Shown one piece after another: positions 9,338 through 17,621 of a stretch of DNA of 64,000 bases. The notes beneath the pieces were generated by a model. It was not told the DNA's origin, ran no database searches, and saw nothing but the letters and a program-made list of their open reading frames with translations. The stretch is from Roseisolibacter agri. GTDB lineage: Bacteria; Gemmatimonadota; Gemmatimonadetes; Gemmatimonadales; Gemmatimonadaceae. Numbering within the stretch: the first letter of the stretch is position 1; each line of letters begins with the position of its first letter. The DNA lies in contig NZ_BRXS01000004.1 in the NCBI RefSeq assembly GCF_030159095.1, forward strand, positions 615,673-679,672, in the 5' to 3' direction. A program made the position numbers and the translations under genes.

Positions 9338-9853
9338 CGTCAAGTGTGACGCGCTGACGCACGCGGCGCGCGCGTCGCGCCACCCTGGCACGACGCAGCG
9401 CGTGATGGACGCGTCGCGCATGGCACGCGCCCGCCCGGGCGTCGTGCGTCACACGCGGGTGAAGAATCCGTTGCGCGCGCGCGTGTCCGACGCGCGCCGG
9501 GTGTCGGACGCGCCGGGACGTGTGGAAAACGTCCGCCGTGCGGCTGCAACGCCGGCGGGTCGGTGGCGTTGTGATCTTCCGCGCGCTGGATCGTCCGTGT
9601 GAGGTGATCACCCGTGGCGACGACGTCGACGGGTGGCGGCGCGCCGTGCGACCGGTGTGCGGCGAGGCTTGCGCGCACCCCTGTGGCAGCGCGCGGGAAT
9701 CGCGTTATATTCGGCGGCGGTCGAGAAGCCTCCGCAGTCGCCGCGCCGGCAGTTCCCCCCTCCCTCGGCGCGAGTAGTGAAGGCTCGACCCGGGCAGCCG
9801 CCCCGCCCTCGGCTCGCCCAACTCCCCCCCGCAGCATCTGGAGTCGCGTCCGC
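9338..9853. other. 516-base intergenic region upstream of ftsZ
   Basis: I see no convincing gene here. The stretch holds a 10-bp palindrome, GGTGATCACC (9603-9612), and a promoter-like pair near 9683-9711. The length is unusual in so compact a cluster and suggests independent regulation of ftsZ. Several open frames in it have no family resemblance. Confidence 0.6.
9683..9711 (+). promoter_or_regulatory. candidate ftsZ promoter
   Basis: GTGGCA (9683-9688, four of six matches to TTGACA) and TATATT (9706-9711) have 17-base spacing and are followed by CGG, as in other promoters of this window. Predicted transcription from about 9718 would give a leader of about 136 bases. Confidence 0.45.
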
Positions 9854-11068
9854 ATGATCTTCGAGTTCGAGGAGAGCGCCACGCAGAACGCCCGCATGAA
9901 GGTCGTGGGCGTCGGCGGGGGTGGCGGCAATGCCGTCAACCGCATGATCGAGGAGCACCTCGAAGGCGTCGAGTTCATCTCGGTGAACACCGACGCGCAG
10001 GCGCTCCTGACCTCGAAGTCCGACGTCAAGATCCAGATCGGCAAGAAGCTGACGCGCGGTCTCGGCGCCGGTGCGCGCCCGGAGATCGGGCGGCAGGCGG
10101 TCGACGAGAACCGCGACGAGGTGTCGCGCGTGATCGCGAGCGCGGATCTGGTGTTCATCACGTGCGGCATGGGCGGCGGCACCGGCACCGGTGCGGCGCC
10201 CGTCGTCTGCGAGCTCGCGCGCGAGGCCGGCGCGCTCACCGTCGGCATCGTGACCAAGCCCTTCCTGTTCGAGGGGCGCAAGCGCATGCGGCAGGCGGAG
10301 CATGGCATCGCCGAGATGCGCAAGCACGTCGACACGATGATCGTCGTGCCGAACGAGCGGCTGCTCGCGGTGGTGGGGAAGGGGATCCCGTTCGGCGACG
10401 CGCTGAAGAAGGCGGACGAGGTGCTGCTGCACGCGACGCAGGGCATCTCGTCGCTGATCAGCGTCACGGGGCTCGTGAACGTCGACTTCGCCGACGTGCG
10501 CACGGTGATGCAGAACGGCGGCTCGGCGCTCATGGGCACCGGGATGGGCCGCGGCGAGAACCGCGCGATGGAGGCGGCGCAGCAGGCCATCTCCTCGCCG
10601 CTGCTCGACAACGTCTCGATCTCGGGCGCGACGGGCGTGCTGGTGAACATCACCGGCGGCGCGGACCTGACGCTCGGCGAGGTGCACCAGATCAACGAGA
10701 TCGTGCACGACGCGGTGGGCGACGAGGCCGAGATCATCTTCGGCGCGGTGCACGAGCCGGCGATGCAGGGCGAGATCCGCGTGACGGTGATCGCGACGGG
10801 CTTCGACCGTCAGCTGCAGCTCGGCGGGATGGGCGGCGTGGGTGGCGGCGCCGAGTCGGGCCGCGGCAACCCGAACGTGCTGCCGTTCCCGCGCGGCGAG
10901 CGCCCGGCGCCCGTCGGCGGCCGCGTGCTGAACGCGGGCGCGCGCACCGCGCCCGCGACCGAGGCCGCGCCGCGGCCGCGCGCGCCGATGAACGCCGCCG
11001 AGCGCGGAGGAGCGCAGGATCTCTCCGACATGGAGATCCCGACGTTCATTCGCCGCCAGATGGACTGA
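9854..11068 (+). CDS. ftsZ: cell division protein FtsZ
   Basis: FtsZ is the tubulin-like GTPase that forms the Z ring. The ATG at 9854 ([21 protein letters not shown]) gives 404 residues. The open frame extends further upstream, but that part has no FtsZ similarity. Key elements are [11 protein letters not shown] (21-31), the tubulin signature [12 protein letters not shown] (105-116), the T7-loop region [11 protein letters not shown], a variable Ala/Arg-rich linker and the C-terminal peptide [13 protein letters not shown]. That last element is the conserved tail which binds FtsA and other partners. An M23 peptidase follows after 13 bases. Confidence 0.97.
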   Translation: MIFEFEESATQNARMKVVGVGGGGGNAVNRMIEEHLEGVEFISVNTDAQALLTSKSDVKIQIGKKLTRGLGAGARPEIGRQAVDENRDEVSRVIASADLVFITCGMGGGTGTGAAPVVCELAREAGALTVGIVTKPFLFEGRKRMRQAEHGIAEMRKHVDTMIVVPNERLLAVVGKGIPFGDALKKADEVLLHATQGISSLISVTGLVNVDFADVRTVMQNGGSALMGTGMGRGENRAMEAAQQAISSPLLDNVSISGATGVLVNITGGADLTLGEVHQINEIVHDAVGDEAEIIFGAVHEPAMQGEIRVTVIATGFDRQLQLGGMGGVGGGAESGRGNPNVLPFPRGERPAPVGGRVLNAGARTAPATEAAPRPRAPMNAAERGGAQDLSDMEIPTFIRRQMD

Positions 11069-11081
11069 CGGAGTCCGCGTA

Positions 11082-12398
11082 GTGTCCTCGCCCCGCAAGT
11101 CGAAGGGTCGCCCGCACGGCCGCCTGCGCGCCACGACATATCTCGTCGTCGGTGGCGCGGCGGCCGTCGCCGCGTATCTGACCCCCGAGGCGCCGGAGCC
11201 GGCGCGCCCCGTCGTCGCCGCGCTCGCGGAGTCGCCGCGCGCCGTCGAGGCGCCGCTCGCGCCCGTGTGGCGCTCGCGCGTGGACACCCTCGGCCGCGGC
11301 GAGACGCTGGTGGCGGTGCTGGAGCGCGCGGGGGTCAGCCGCTCCGAGGCCGCGCGTGCGCTGCAGCAGACCGACGTGCTCGATCCGCGGCAGCTGCGCG
11401 CCGGCATGACGGTGACGACGAGCGGCATGAGCACCGACTCGATGCCGGCGGAGATCGTCGTGCAGCCGGAGGTCGATCGCGTCGTGCGCCTCAAGTACCT
11501 CGCGGGCGCGTGGAAGGCCATCGAGGAGCGGCTCGCGTGGCGCACCGACACCGTGGCCGCGCGCGGCGTCATCGCGTCGAGCCTGTACGAGACGATGCAC
11601 CAGGCGATCGGCAGGAACCTGCCGGCGCCCAAGCGCTCGGAGCTGGTCTGGAAGCTCGCGGACCTGTTCGAGTACCGCATCGACATGAGCCGCGACCTGC
11701 AGAAGGGCGACTCGGTCGGCCTGCTGATCGAGCGGCGCGTGGCGCCCGACGGCTCGCCGCGCGACGCGAAGATCCTCGCCGCCGCGCTCACCGTCGGCGG
11801 CAAGCCGGTCGAGGCGATCCGCTTCCGCGGCAAGGGCACGCTCGGCGACTTCTACGACCAGGAGGGCAAGTCGCTGCGCGCCGCCTTCCTGCGCGCGCCG
11901 CTGGAGTTCCGCCGCATCTCGAGCGTGTTCGGGATGCGCCGCCACCCGATCCTCGGGATCCTGAAGGCGCATCGCGGCACGGACTACGCGGCGTCGTCGG
12001 GCACGCCGGTGCGCGCGATCGGCGAGGGCACGGTGATCAAGGCCGGCTGGAGCGGCGGCTACGGCAACGTGCTCGAGATCCGGCACCGCAACGGCTTCGT
12101 CTCGCGCTACGGCCACCTGCGCGGCTTCGCCAAGGGCGTGCGCCCGGGCAAGTCGGTCGGCATCGGCCAGACGGTCGCCTTCGTGGGCACGACGGGCCTC
12201 TCGACCGCGCCGCACCTGCACTTCGAGGTGCTCGTGGGCGGGCAGCAGCGCGATCCGCGCGTGGCGCTGCGCGACAAGAGCGGCTGGCCCATCGAGCGGC
12301 GGGAGAAGGGCGCGTTCACCGCGCTCCGCCAGCGGCTGCTGGCGCAGATCGATGCGCGCTCGACCGGCGCGCCGCACCTCGCGAGCGCGAACGACTGA
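11082..12398 (+). CDS. M23-family murein endopeptidase (LytM/NlpD-like)
   Basis: This is probably a periplasmic, membrane-anchored zinc endopeptidase, or an amidase activator, acting on peptidoglycan. It starts at GTG 11082 and has 438 residues: a basic N-terminus, one membrane segment (about 18-33), then a region resembling the LysM/OapA-type modules before M23 domains. The M23 domain follows with zinc ligands H297 and D301 (HRGTD) and the HLHFE motif (H378, H380). Because the ligands are intact, it could be catalytically active, unlike degenerate EnvC/NlpD activators. Its place directly after ftsZ suggests a role in septal wall splitting. Confidence 0.85.
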   Translation: MSSPRKSKGRPHGRLRATTYLVVGGAAAVAAYLTPEAPEPARPVVAALAESPRAVEAPLAPVWRSRVDTLGRGETLVAVLERAGVSRSEAARALQQTDVLDPRQLRAGMTVTTSGMSTDSMPAEIVVQPEVDRVVRLKYLAGAWKAIEERLAWRTDTVAARGVIASSLYETMHQAIGRNLPAPKRSELVWKLADLFEYRIDMSRDLQKGDSVGLLIERRVAPDGSPRDAKILAAALTVGGKPVEAIRFRGKGTLGDFYDQEGKSLRAAFLRAPLEFRRISSVFGMRRHPILGILKAHRGTDYAASSGTPVRAIGEGTVIKAGWSGGYGNVLEIRHRNGFVSRYGHLRGFAKGVRPGKSVGIGQTVAFVGTTGLSTAPHLHFEVLVGGQQRDPRVALRDKSGWPIERREKGAFTALRQRLLAQIDARSTGAPHLASAND

Positions 12399-12464
12399 CC
12401 CGCGTTGACGGGCGCCTGACGGCCGATCTGCCGCCGGCGCCCTGCGCGCCGCGCGACGCGCGGC

Positions 12465-12470
12465 TAGCTT
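12465..12470 (+). promoter_or_regulatory. candidate -10 box, near-leaderless start
   Basis: TAGCTT ends six bases before the ATG at 12477, so the predicted transcript would begin at or next to the start codon. No clear -35 was found. It shares the TA-N-(C/G)-TT form with other -10 candidates in the window. Confidence 0.4.
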
Positions 12471-12476
12471 GACGCG

Positions 12477-14303
12477 ATGACCGCCTGGCTGCTCGCGCTG
12501 GCCATCGCCGGCGTCCTCGCCGCCCTCGCCTACGTCCCGCCGCCGCGCGCGCACGTCGCCGTGGCGGCGCTCGCGTTGCTGCGCGTCGCGGCCGTGACGC
12601 TGCTCGCCGCCCTCGCGCTCGACGCGCCGCGCGGGAGCGCGCAGGCCGCGCCGCCGCTCGTCGCGCTCGATGCGTCCGCGAGCTGGACGCGCGGCGGCGA
12701 CTCCGCCGCGTTCCGCGCGGCCTCCGACAGCGCGCGGCGCCTCACGACCGACACGCTCTGGCTGTTCGGCGACTCGCTGCGCGCCCGCGCGCGCGGCGGC
12801 GTCGCCAGCGTGGACGAGGTGCGCGACGCGCGGTCGCGCGTGGGCGCGCTCGCGGACCGGGCGGCGGCCGCGGGACGTCCGCTCCTGCTGCTGACCGACG
12901 GCGAGATCGACGAGGGCGAGGCGCTCGCGCGCGCGCCGCGCGGCTCGCGCGCCATCGTGCTGCCGCCGACGCGCGGCGCGGACGCGGGCGTCTTCGGGCT
13001 CACGCTGCCGCCGTCGGGCAGCGCGCGCGACACCGTGACGGCCGAGGTGCTCGTGGGCGCCGACGCGCGGGGCTCGGATGTCGGCACGGTGCGCGTGCTG
13101 CTCGACGACCGCGTGGCGGCCGAGGCGCCGCTGGCCGCGCTGGCGCCGCACGCGGAGCAGGTGGTGCGGCTGCCGGTGCCGCTCGCGGGGCGTTCGGGCA
13201 CCGTCGTCGCGCGTGCGGTCGTCGCCGTGAACGGCGACCGCGAGCCGCGCAACGACACCGCGGCCGTCTCGCTGGAGGTGAGCGACGTGCCAGCGGTCGT
13301 CTTCGTCAGCTCGGCGCCCGACTACGACGCGCGTGCCGCGCTCGGCGTCGTGCGCGGCGCGCTCGGGCTGCCGGTGCGCGCGTACTATCGCGTGGCGCCG
13401 GGTGCGTGGCGCCGCGAGGAATCGATGGCGCCGATCGACGAGCTGCTGGTGCGCGCCGCCGCGCGCGACGCCGGGCTGCTCGTGCTGCACGGCGACACCG
13501 CGGTGTTCGGGCCGCCGCGCGCGCTCGGGCGCGGCGCGCTGGCGCTGGCGGCGCCGCCGCGGTCGTCGGGCGAGGAGGAGGGCGCGGAGTGGTACGCGAC
13601 GGGTGCGCCGCCGTCCCCGATCGCGCCGGCCCTCTCCGCGGTCGTCTGGGACTCGCTGCCGCCGCTCGACCTGGGTGCGGGTGCGCCGCGCGGCGACTGG
13701 GTGGGGCTCGAGGCGCGGCTCGGCCGCCAGGGCGCGGCGCGCCCCGCGGTGACGGGCGTCGAGGGCGCGCGCCGCGTCGCGGTGGTGGGCGTCGGAGGGC
13801 TGTGGCGCTGGCAGTTCCGCGGCGGGGTGTCCACCGCGGCGTTCTCCGCGCTGTGGGGCGGTATATTGGACTGGCTCGCGGCCGGCCGCGGCGACCGGCG
13901 CGCGGCGCTGCCCGAGGGCGGCGTGGTGCGGGCCGGCGAGCCGGTGGTCTGGCGGCGCGGCGGCGCGGACTCGGTGGCGGCGCTGGTGCTCACGCGGCGC
14001 GGCGGGGCGGCGGCGGCGGAGTCGCTCGCCGTGCGCTTCGGCGCCGCGGAGCGCACGGCGACGACGCCCGGGCTGGCCGCTGGGGTGTACGACGTGCGCG
14101 GTCCCGGGGGGACGTCGGTGCTCGCCGTCAGCCCCGCCCGCGAGCTGCTGCCGCGCCGCGCCGCGCTGCGCGCCGGTCCGGTGGGCGGCGGGGCGACGTC
14201 GGACCTCGCGCCCCGCCTGCGCGATGCCTGGTGGGCGTACGTGCTGCCGCTCCTGCTGCTCTGCGGCGAGTGGCTCACGCGGCGCCGGCTCGGCCTGCGC
14301 TGA
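12477..14303 (+). CDS. large membrane-anchored protein of unknown function (VWA/BatA-like architecture)
   Basis: The 608-residue protein has two N-terminal hydrophobic segments (about 1-20 and 28-48), then PPLVALDASASWTRGGD, which resembles the first strand and metal-site region of a von Willebrand A-type domain. A long extracytoplasmic region follows, and then a C-terminal membrane span (AYVLPLLLLCGEWLTRRR). This layout is common in BatA-like and glutamine-amidotransferase-like membrane proteins. I cannot place it in a defined family. It has its own -10-like sequence and sits between the M23 peptidase and ftsY. Confidence 0.7.
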   Translation: MTAWLLALAIAGVLAALAYVPPPRAHVAVAALALLRVAAVTLLAALALDAPRGSAQAAPPLVALDASASWTRGGDSAAFRAASDSARRLTTDTLWLFGDSLRARARGGVASVDEVRDARSRVGALADRAAAAGRPLLLLTDGEIDEGEALARAPRGSRAIVLPPTRGADAGVFGLTLPPSGSARDTVTAEVLVGADARGSDVGTVRVLLDDRVAAEAPLAALAPHAEQVVRLPVPLAGRSGTVVARAVVAVNGDREPRNDTAAVSLEVSDVPAVVFVSSAPDYDARAALGVVRGALGLPVRAYYRVAPGAWRREESMAPIDELLVRAAARDAGLLVLHGDTAVFGPPRALGRGALALAAPPRSSGEEEGAEWYATGAPPSPIAPALSAVVWDSLPPLDLGAGAPRGDWVGLEARLGRQGAARPAVTGVEGARRVAVVGVGGLWRWQFRGGVSTAAFSALWGGILDWLAAGRGDRRAALPEGGVVRAGEPVVWRRGGADSVAALVLTRRGGAAAAESLAVRFGAAERTATTPGLAAGVYDVRGPGGTSVLAVSPARELLPRRAALRAGPVGGGATSDLAPRLRDAWWAYVLPLLLLCGEWLTRRRLGLR

Positions 14304-14360
14304 TGCACGCGTGACGCGCGCCTGACCCGCGGCGGCACCCTCCGTTCGAAAACCGTCCCG

Positions 14361-14366
14361 TACCTT
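14361..14366 (+). promoter_or_regulatory. candidate -10 box for ftsY
   Basis: TACCTT is followed by CGG and lies seven bases before the ftsY ATG (14374), placing the predicted transcript start at or near the start codon. No good -35 is visible at the expected place. Confidence 0.4.
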
Positions 14367-14373
14367 CGGCATC

Positions 14374-15306
14374 ATGGCCCGGCTGTTCCGCAAAGAGGGC
14401 GACGCGCCCAAGAAGTCGCTCTGGCAGCGCATCAAGGACGTCGCGACCACCGACGTCGGCGTCATCCTGCGCGGCGGCGTCAAGGACGGCTCGCTCGAGG
14501 ACCTCGAGGAGATCCTCCTCGGCGCCGACTTCGGCGTGCCGACGACGCTGGCGCTGGTCGACAAGATCGGCGGCTACGCGCAGAAGGGCTTCATCAGGAC
14601 GGAGGCCGAGTTCCAGGACGCGCTGCGGCGGCTGGTGGAGGCCGAGCTGCGCGAGGGGAACAGCGACCCCGCGCTGCGCATGGCGGCGCAGGGGCCGACG
14701 GTGATCCTCGTCATCGGCGTCAACGGCGCGGGCAAGACGACGTTCATCGGCAAGCTCGCGGCCCACTTCCGGAAGCAGGGGAAGCGCGTGCTCGTCGGCG
14801 CGGCCGACACCTTCCGCGCGGGCGCGATCGACCAGCTGCGCCTGTGGGCCGAGCGGACGGGCGCGGACTTCGTGGCCTCCAAGCCGGGCACCGATCCGGC
14901 GGCCGTCGCGTTCGACGCGATCGACGCGGGCGTGACGCGCGGCGCGGACGTCGTCATCGTCGACACCGCGGGCCGCCTGCACACCAGCGGTGGCCTGATG
15001 GACGAGATGAAGAAGGTCCACCGCGTGATCGGCAAGCGAATGGAGGGCGCGCCGCACGAGACGCTGCTGGTGCTCGACGGCACGATCGGACAGAACGCGG
15101 TGCAGCAGGCGAAGCAGTTCTCCGAGGCGGTCCCGATCACGGGCCTCGTGGTGACGAAGCTCGATAGCACCGCGAAGGGCGGCGTGGTGGTCGCGGTGCA
15201 CGAGGCGCTCGACCTGCCGGTGAAGTTCATCGGCGTCGGCGAGGCGGCCGACGACCTCGAGGCGTTCGATCCGGCGGCGTTCGCGCGCGAGCTCACCGAA
15301 GACTGA
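14374..15306 (+). CDS. ftsY: signal recognition particle receptor FtsY
   Basis: FtsY is the SRP receptor GTPase that docks ribosome-SRP complexes at the inner membrane. The 310-residue protein is the short form with N and G domains only and lacks the long acidic A domain of E. coli FtsY. G motifs are clear: GVNGAGKTTFIGKLA (G1), DTFRAGAIDQL (G2/IBD), VIVDTAGRLHTS (G3) and VVTKLDSTAKGG (G4). The start ATG follows a TACCTT box with no Shine-Dalgarno sequence. recG begins five bases after the stop, so the two are probably co-transcribed. Confidence 0.96.
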   Translation: MARLFRKEGDAPKKSLWQRIKDVATTDVGVILRGGVKDGSLEDLEEILLGADFGVPTTLALVDKIGGYAQKGFIRTEAEFQDALRRLVEAELREGNSDPALRMAAQGPTVILVIGVNGAGKTTFIGKLAAHFRKQGKRVLVGAADTFRAGAIDQLRLWAERTGADFVASKPGTDPAAVAFDAIDAGVTRGADVVIVDTAGRLHTSGGLMDEMKKVHRVIGKRMEGAPHETLLVLDGTIGQNAVQQAKQFSEAVPITGLVVTKLDSTAKGGVVVAVHEALDLPVKFIGVGEAADDLEAFDPAAFARELTED

Positions 15307-15311
15307 GCCGC

Positions 15312-17411
15312 ATGGCGGCAGACCCGCGCCGGACGCCCGCGCAGCCGAAGCTCTCGCTCGACACGCCCGTCACGTACCTGAAGGGCGTCGGGCCCGCGCG
15401 CGCGCAGGCGCTCGCGAAGCTGGGCGTGATCTTCGCGCGCGACCTGCTCTACCACGTGCCGCACCGCTACGAGGACGCGAGCACGGTGTCGCGCATCGCC
15501 GATCTCGAAGCCGGCATGGACGGCACGGTGATCGGCAAGGTGGTGTCGAAGGGCGTCATCCCGACGCGGAAGGGGCTGCGCATCTTCCAGGCGGTCGTGA
15601 AGGACGCCAGCGGGATGCTCGAGGTGTCGTGGCCCGGGCAGCCGTTCCTCGACCGCACGATCAACAAGGGCGACGTGCTGCTGCTCGCCGGCACCGTGCG
15701 CTTCTTCCACGGGCGCCAGCTGCAGCCGCGCGAGTTCGTGAACCTCGGGCCGGAGGAGCAGGGCACCGGCGGCGGCCGCGTGCTCTCGGTCTATCCCGCG
15801 ACCGAAGGGCTCTCGTTCCGGCAGATCCGTGCGCTCGTCGAGTCGCACCTCGACCTGCTGCTGCCGCAGGTGCGCGAGACGCTGCCGCCCGACATCCTGA
15901 AGCTCGCGGGCGTGCCGCCGCTCCCCGAGGCGCTGCGGATGGTGCACCGGCCCACGAGCATCGCCGAGGCGCTGGAGGGGCGTGCGCGCCTCGCGTTCGA
16001 GGAGCTGCTGTGCGTGCACGTGCTGCACCGCCGCGCCAACGCGCTCGCCCGCGACAAGCGCGACGGCATCGCGTTCGCGAACCGGCGGCAGCTCACGTCG
16101 GCGCTCAAGGCCGCGCTGCCGTTCGAGCTCACGGGCGCGCAGACGCGCGCGCTGCGCGAGATCGTGATGGACATGACGAGCGACCGCCGCATGCACCGCC
16201 TGCTGCAGGGTGACGTCGGCAGCGGCAAGACGATCGTCGCGCTCTTCGCCAGCCTCCTCGCGATGGAGAACGGATGGCAGGCGGCGGTGATGGCGCCGAC
16301 CGAGCTGCTGGCCGAGCAGCACTTCCGCACCTTCTCGCGCCTGCTGGAGCCGCTCGGCATCCGGCCCGTCCTGGTGACGGGCCGCCTGTCGGCGCGCGAG
16401 CGGCGCGAGGCGGCGGCGCTGATGGAGCAGCCCGCGCCGCTGCTGGTGGTCGGCACGCACGCGCTGGTGCAGGAAGCGACGCAGTTCGCCCGGCTCGGCT
16501 TCGTGGCGATCGACGAGCAGCACCGCTTCGGCGTCGAGCAGCGCAAGGCGCTCGGCGCCAAGGGGCACGCGCCCGACGTGCTCCTCATGAGCGCGACGCC
16601 GATCCCGCGGTCGCTGGCGCTGACGCTGTACGGTGACCTCGACGTCAGCATCCTGGACGAGAAGCCGCCCGGTCGCCAGCCCATCACGAGCGCCATGCGC
16701 CCCGAGAGCGCGCGCGAGCGCGTGCTGCAGTTCGTCGAGAGCGAGCTGCAGAAGGGGCGGCAGGCGTACGTCGTCTATCCGCTGATCGACGAGTCCGAGA
16801 AGTCGGACCTGAAGGCGGCGACGATCGCGTACGCGGAGCTGGCCGAAGGCCCGTTCGCCAGCCGGCGCGTGGGGCTGTTGCACGGGCGTCTGCCCGGCGA
16901 CGAGAAGGACGCGGTGATGCGCGCGTTCCGCGACGGGGAGCTGGACCTGCTGGTCGCGACGACGGTGATCGAGGTCGGCATCGACGTCGGCAACGCGACG
17001 ATGATGCTGATCGAACATCCCGAGCGCTTCGGGCTGTCGCAGCTGCACCAGCTCCGCGGCCGCGTCGGCCGCGGCGGCGAGCAGTCGTACTGCATCCTGC
17101 TCGGCGACGTCGGGCAGGAGGCGGCGGAGCGGCTGCAGACCTTCGTCGGCACGGAGGACGGCTTCGAGATCGCGCGGGCGGACCTGCGGCTGCGCGGGAT
17201 GGGCGACCTGTTCGGCGAGCGGCAGAGCGGGGAGCCCACGTTCCGCGTCGCCGACCCGCTGCGCGACGAGGAGCTGAACCTGCGCGCCCGCGAGGCGGCC
17301 GACCGCCTGCTCACGCGCGATCCGGAGCTCACGGCGCCGGAGTCGCAGGGGCTCAGGAACGTGCTGTCGACGCGTTATGCGCGCGCTCTCGATCTCTTCC
17401 GGGTTGGGTGA
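15312..17411 (+). CDS. recG: ATP-dependent DNA helicase RecG
   Basis: RecG is a fork-reversal and branch-migrating superfamily 2 helicase. The protein has 699 residues. It has an N-terminal wedge/OB domain (LKGVGPARAQALAKLGV, then DASGMLEVSWPGQPF), Walker A GDVGSGKTIVA, the RecG-type motif II AIDEQHRFGVEQR, motif III SATPIPRSLALTLYGDLD and the C-terminal motifs LLHGRLPGDEKDAVM and QLRGRVGRGGEQSYC. The ATG at 15312 is five bases after ftsY. An unusual palindromic repeat element begins just after the stop. Confidence 0.96.
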   Translation: MAADPRRTPAQPKLSLDTPVTYLKGVGPARAQALAKLGVIFARDLLYHVPHRYEDASTVSRIADLEAGMDGTVIGKVVSKGVIPTRKGLRIFQAVVKDASGMLEVSWPGQPFLDRTINKGDVLLLAGTVRFFHGRQLQPREFVNLGPEEQGTGGGRVLSVYPATEGLSFRQIRALVESHLDLLLPQVRETLPPDILKLAGVPPLPEALRMVHRPTSIAEALEGRARLAFEELLCVHVLHRRANALARDKRDGIAFANRRQLTSALKAALPFELTGAQTRALREIVMDMTSDRRMHRLLQGDVGSGKTIVALFASLLAMENGWQAAVMAPTELLAEQHFRTFSRLLEPLGIRPVLVTGRLSARERREAAALMEQPAPLLVVGTHALVQEATQFARLGFVAIDEQHRFGVEQRKALGAKGHAPDVLLMSATPIPRSLALTLYGDLDVSILDEKPPGRQPITSAMRPESARERVLQFVESELQKGRQAYVVYPLIDESEKSDLKAATIAYAELAEGPFASRRVGLLHGRLPGDEKDAVMRAFRDGELDLLVATTVIEVGIDVGNATMMLIEHPERFGLSQLHQLRGRVGRGGEQSYCILLGDVGQEAAERLQTFVGTEDGFEIARADLRLRGMGDLFGERQSGEPTFRVADPLRDEELNLRAREAADRLLTRDPELTAPESQGLRNVLSTRYARALDLFRVG

Positions 17412-17417
17412 GCGCGC

Positions 17418-17619
17418 AACGGCGGAGGACGGAACGGCGGAGGACGGAGGGGCGGAGAACGGTGAAGCGGAGGACGAAAGGGCGTGAAACGATGGGGCGG
17501 ACCGCTCGGCCTGACGCTTCGAGCTCGAAGGGTCCGCTCTGCCGTCTCACGGTTTTCCGTCCTCCGCCGTTCCGTTCTCCGCCGTTCCGTTCTCCGCCGT
17601 ATCGTCCTCCGCTTTCCGC
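17418..17619. repeat. palindromic 15-bp-repeat element, copy 1
   Basis: This fills the space between the convergent recG and lipid-kinase genes. The left arm is a run of degenerate 15-bp units (GGCGGAGGACGGAAC, GGCGGAGGACGGAGG, then GGCGTGAAACGATGG and GGCGGACC). The right arm carries their reverse complements. The centre is a 14-bp palindrome, CTTCGAGCTCGAAG (17517-17530), flanked by GGACC/GGTCC sides. Two relatives lie at 22335-22498 and 46484-46655. It could fold into a very long hairpin in DNA or RNA and might act as a bidirectional terminator. Confidence 0.85.
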
Positions 17620-17621
17620 GT

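Noticed and set aside
14341-14370. A tRNA-like T-arm sequence (GTTCGAA) before ftsY.
   Set aside because: No acceptor, D-arm or anticodon stem can be built around it, and no tRNA was found anywhere in the window.
11046-14564. A very long open frame on the minus strand, more than 1100 codons, opposite the M23 peptidase and the 608-residue gene.
   Set aside because: It is Arg/Ala/His-rich low-complexity sequence with no domain, caused by high GC in the third codon positions of the real plus-strand genes.
14574-17048. A long minus-strand open frame opposite ftsY and recG.
   Set aside because: Its composition is that of an antisense shadow, and ftsY and recG are unmistakable on the plus strand.
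17418-17619. CRISPR array, because of the regularly repeated 15-mers.
   Set aside because: Units are directly adjacent without spacers, are degenerate, and are mirrored by their complements. No cas gene is present.
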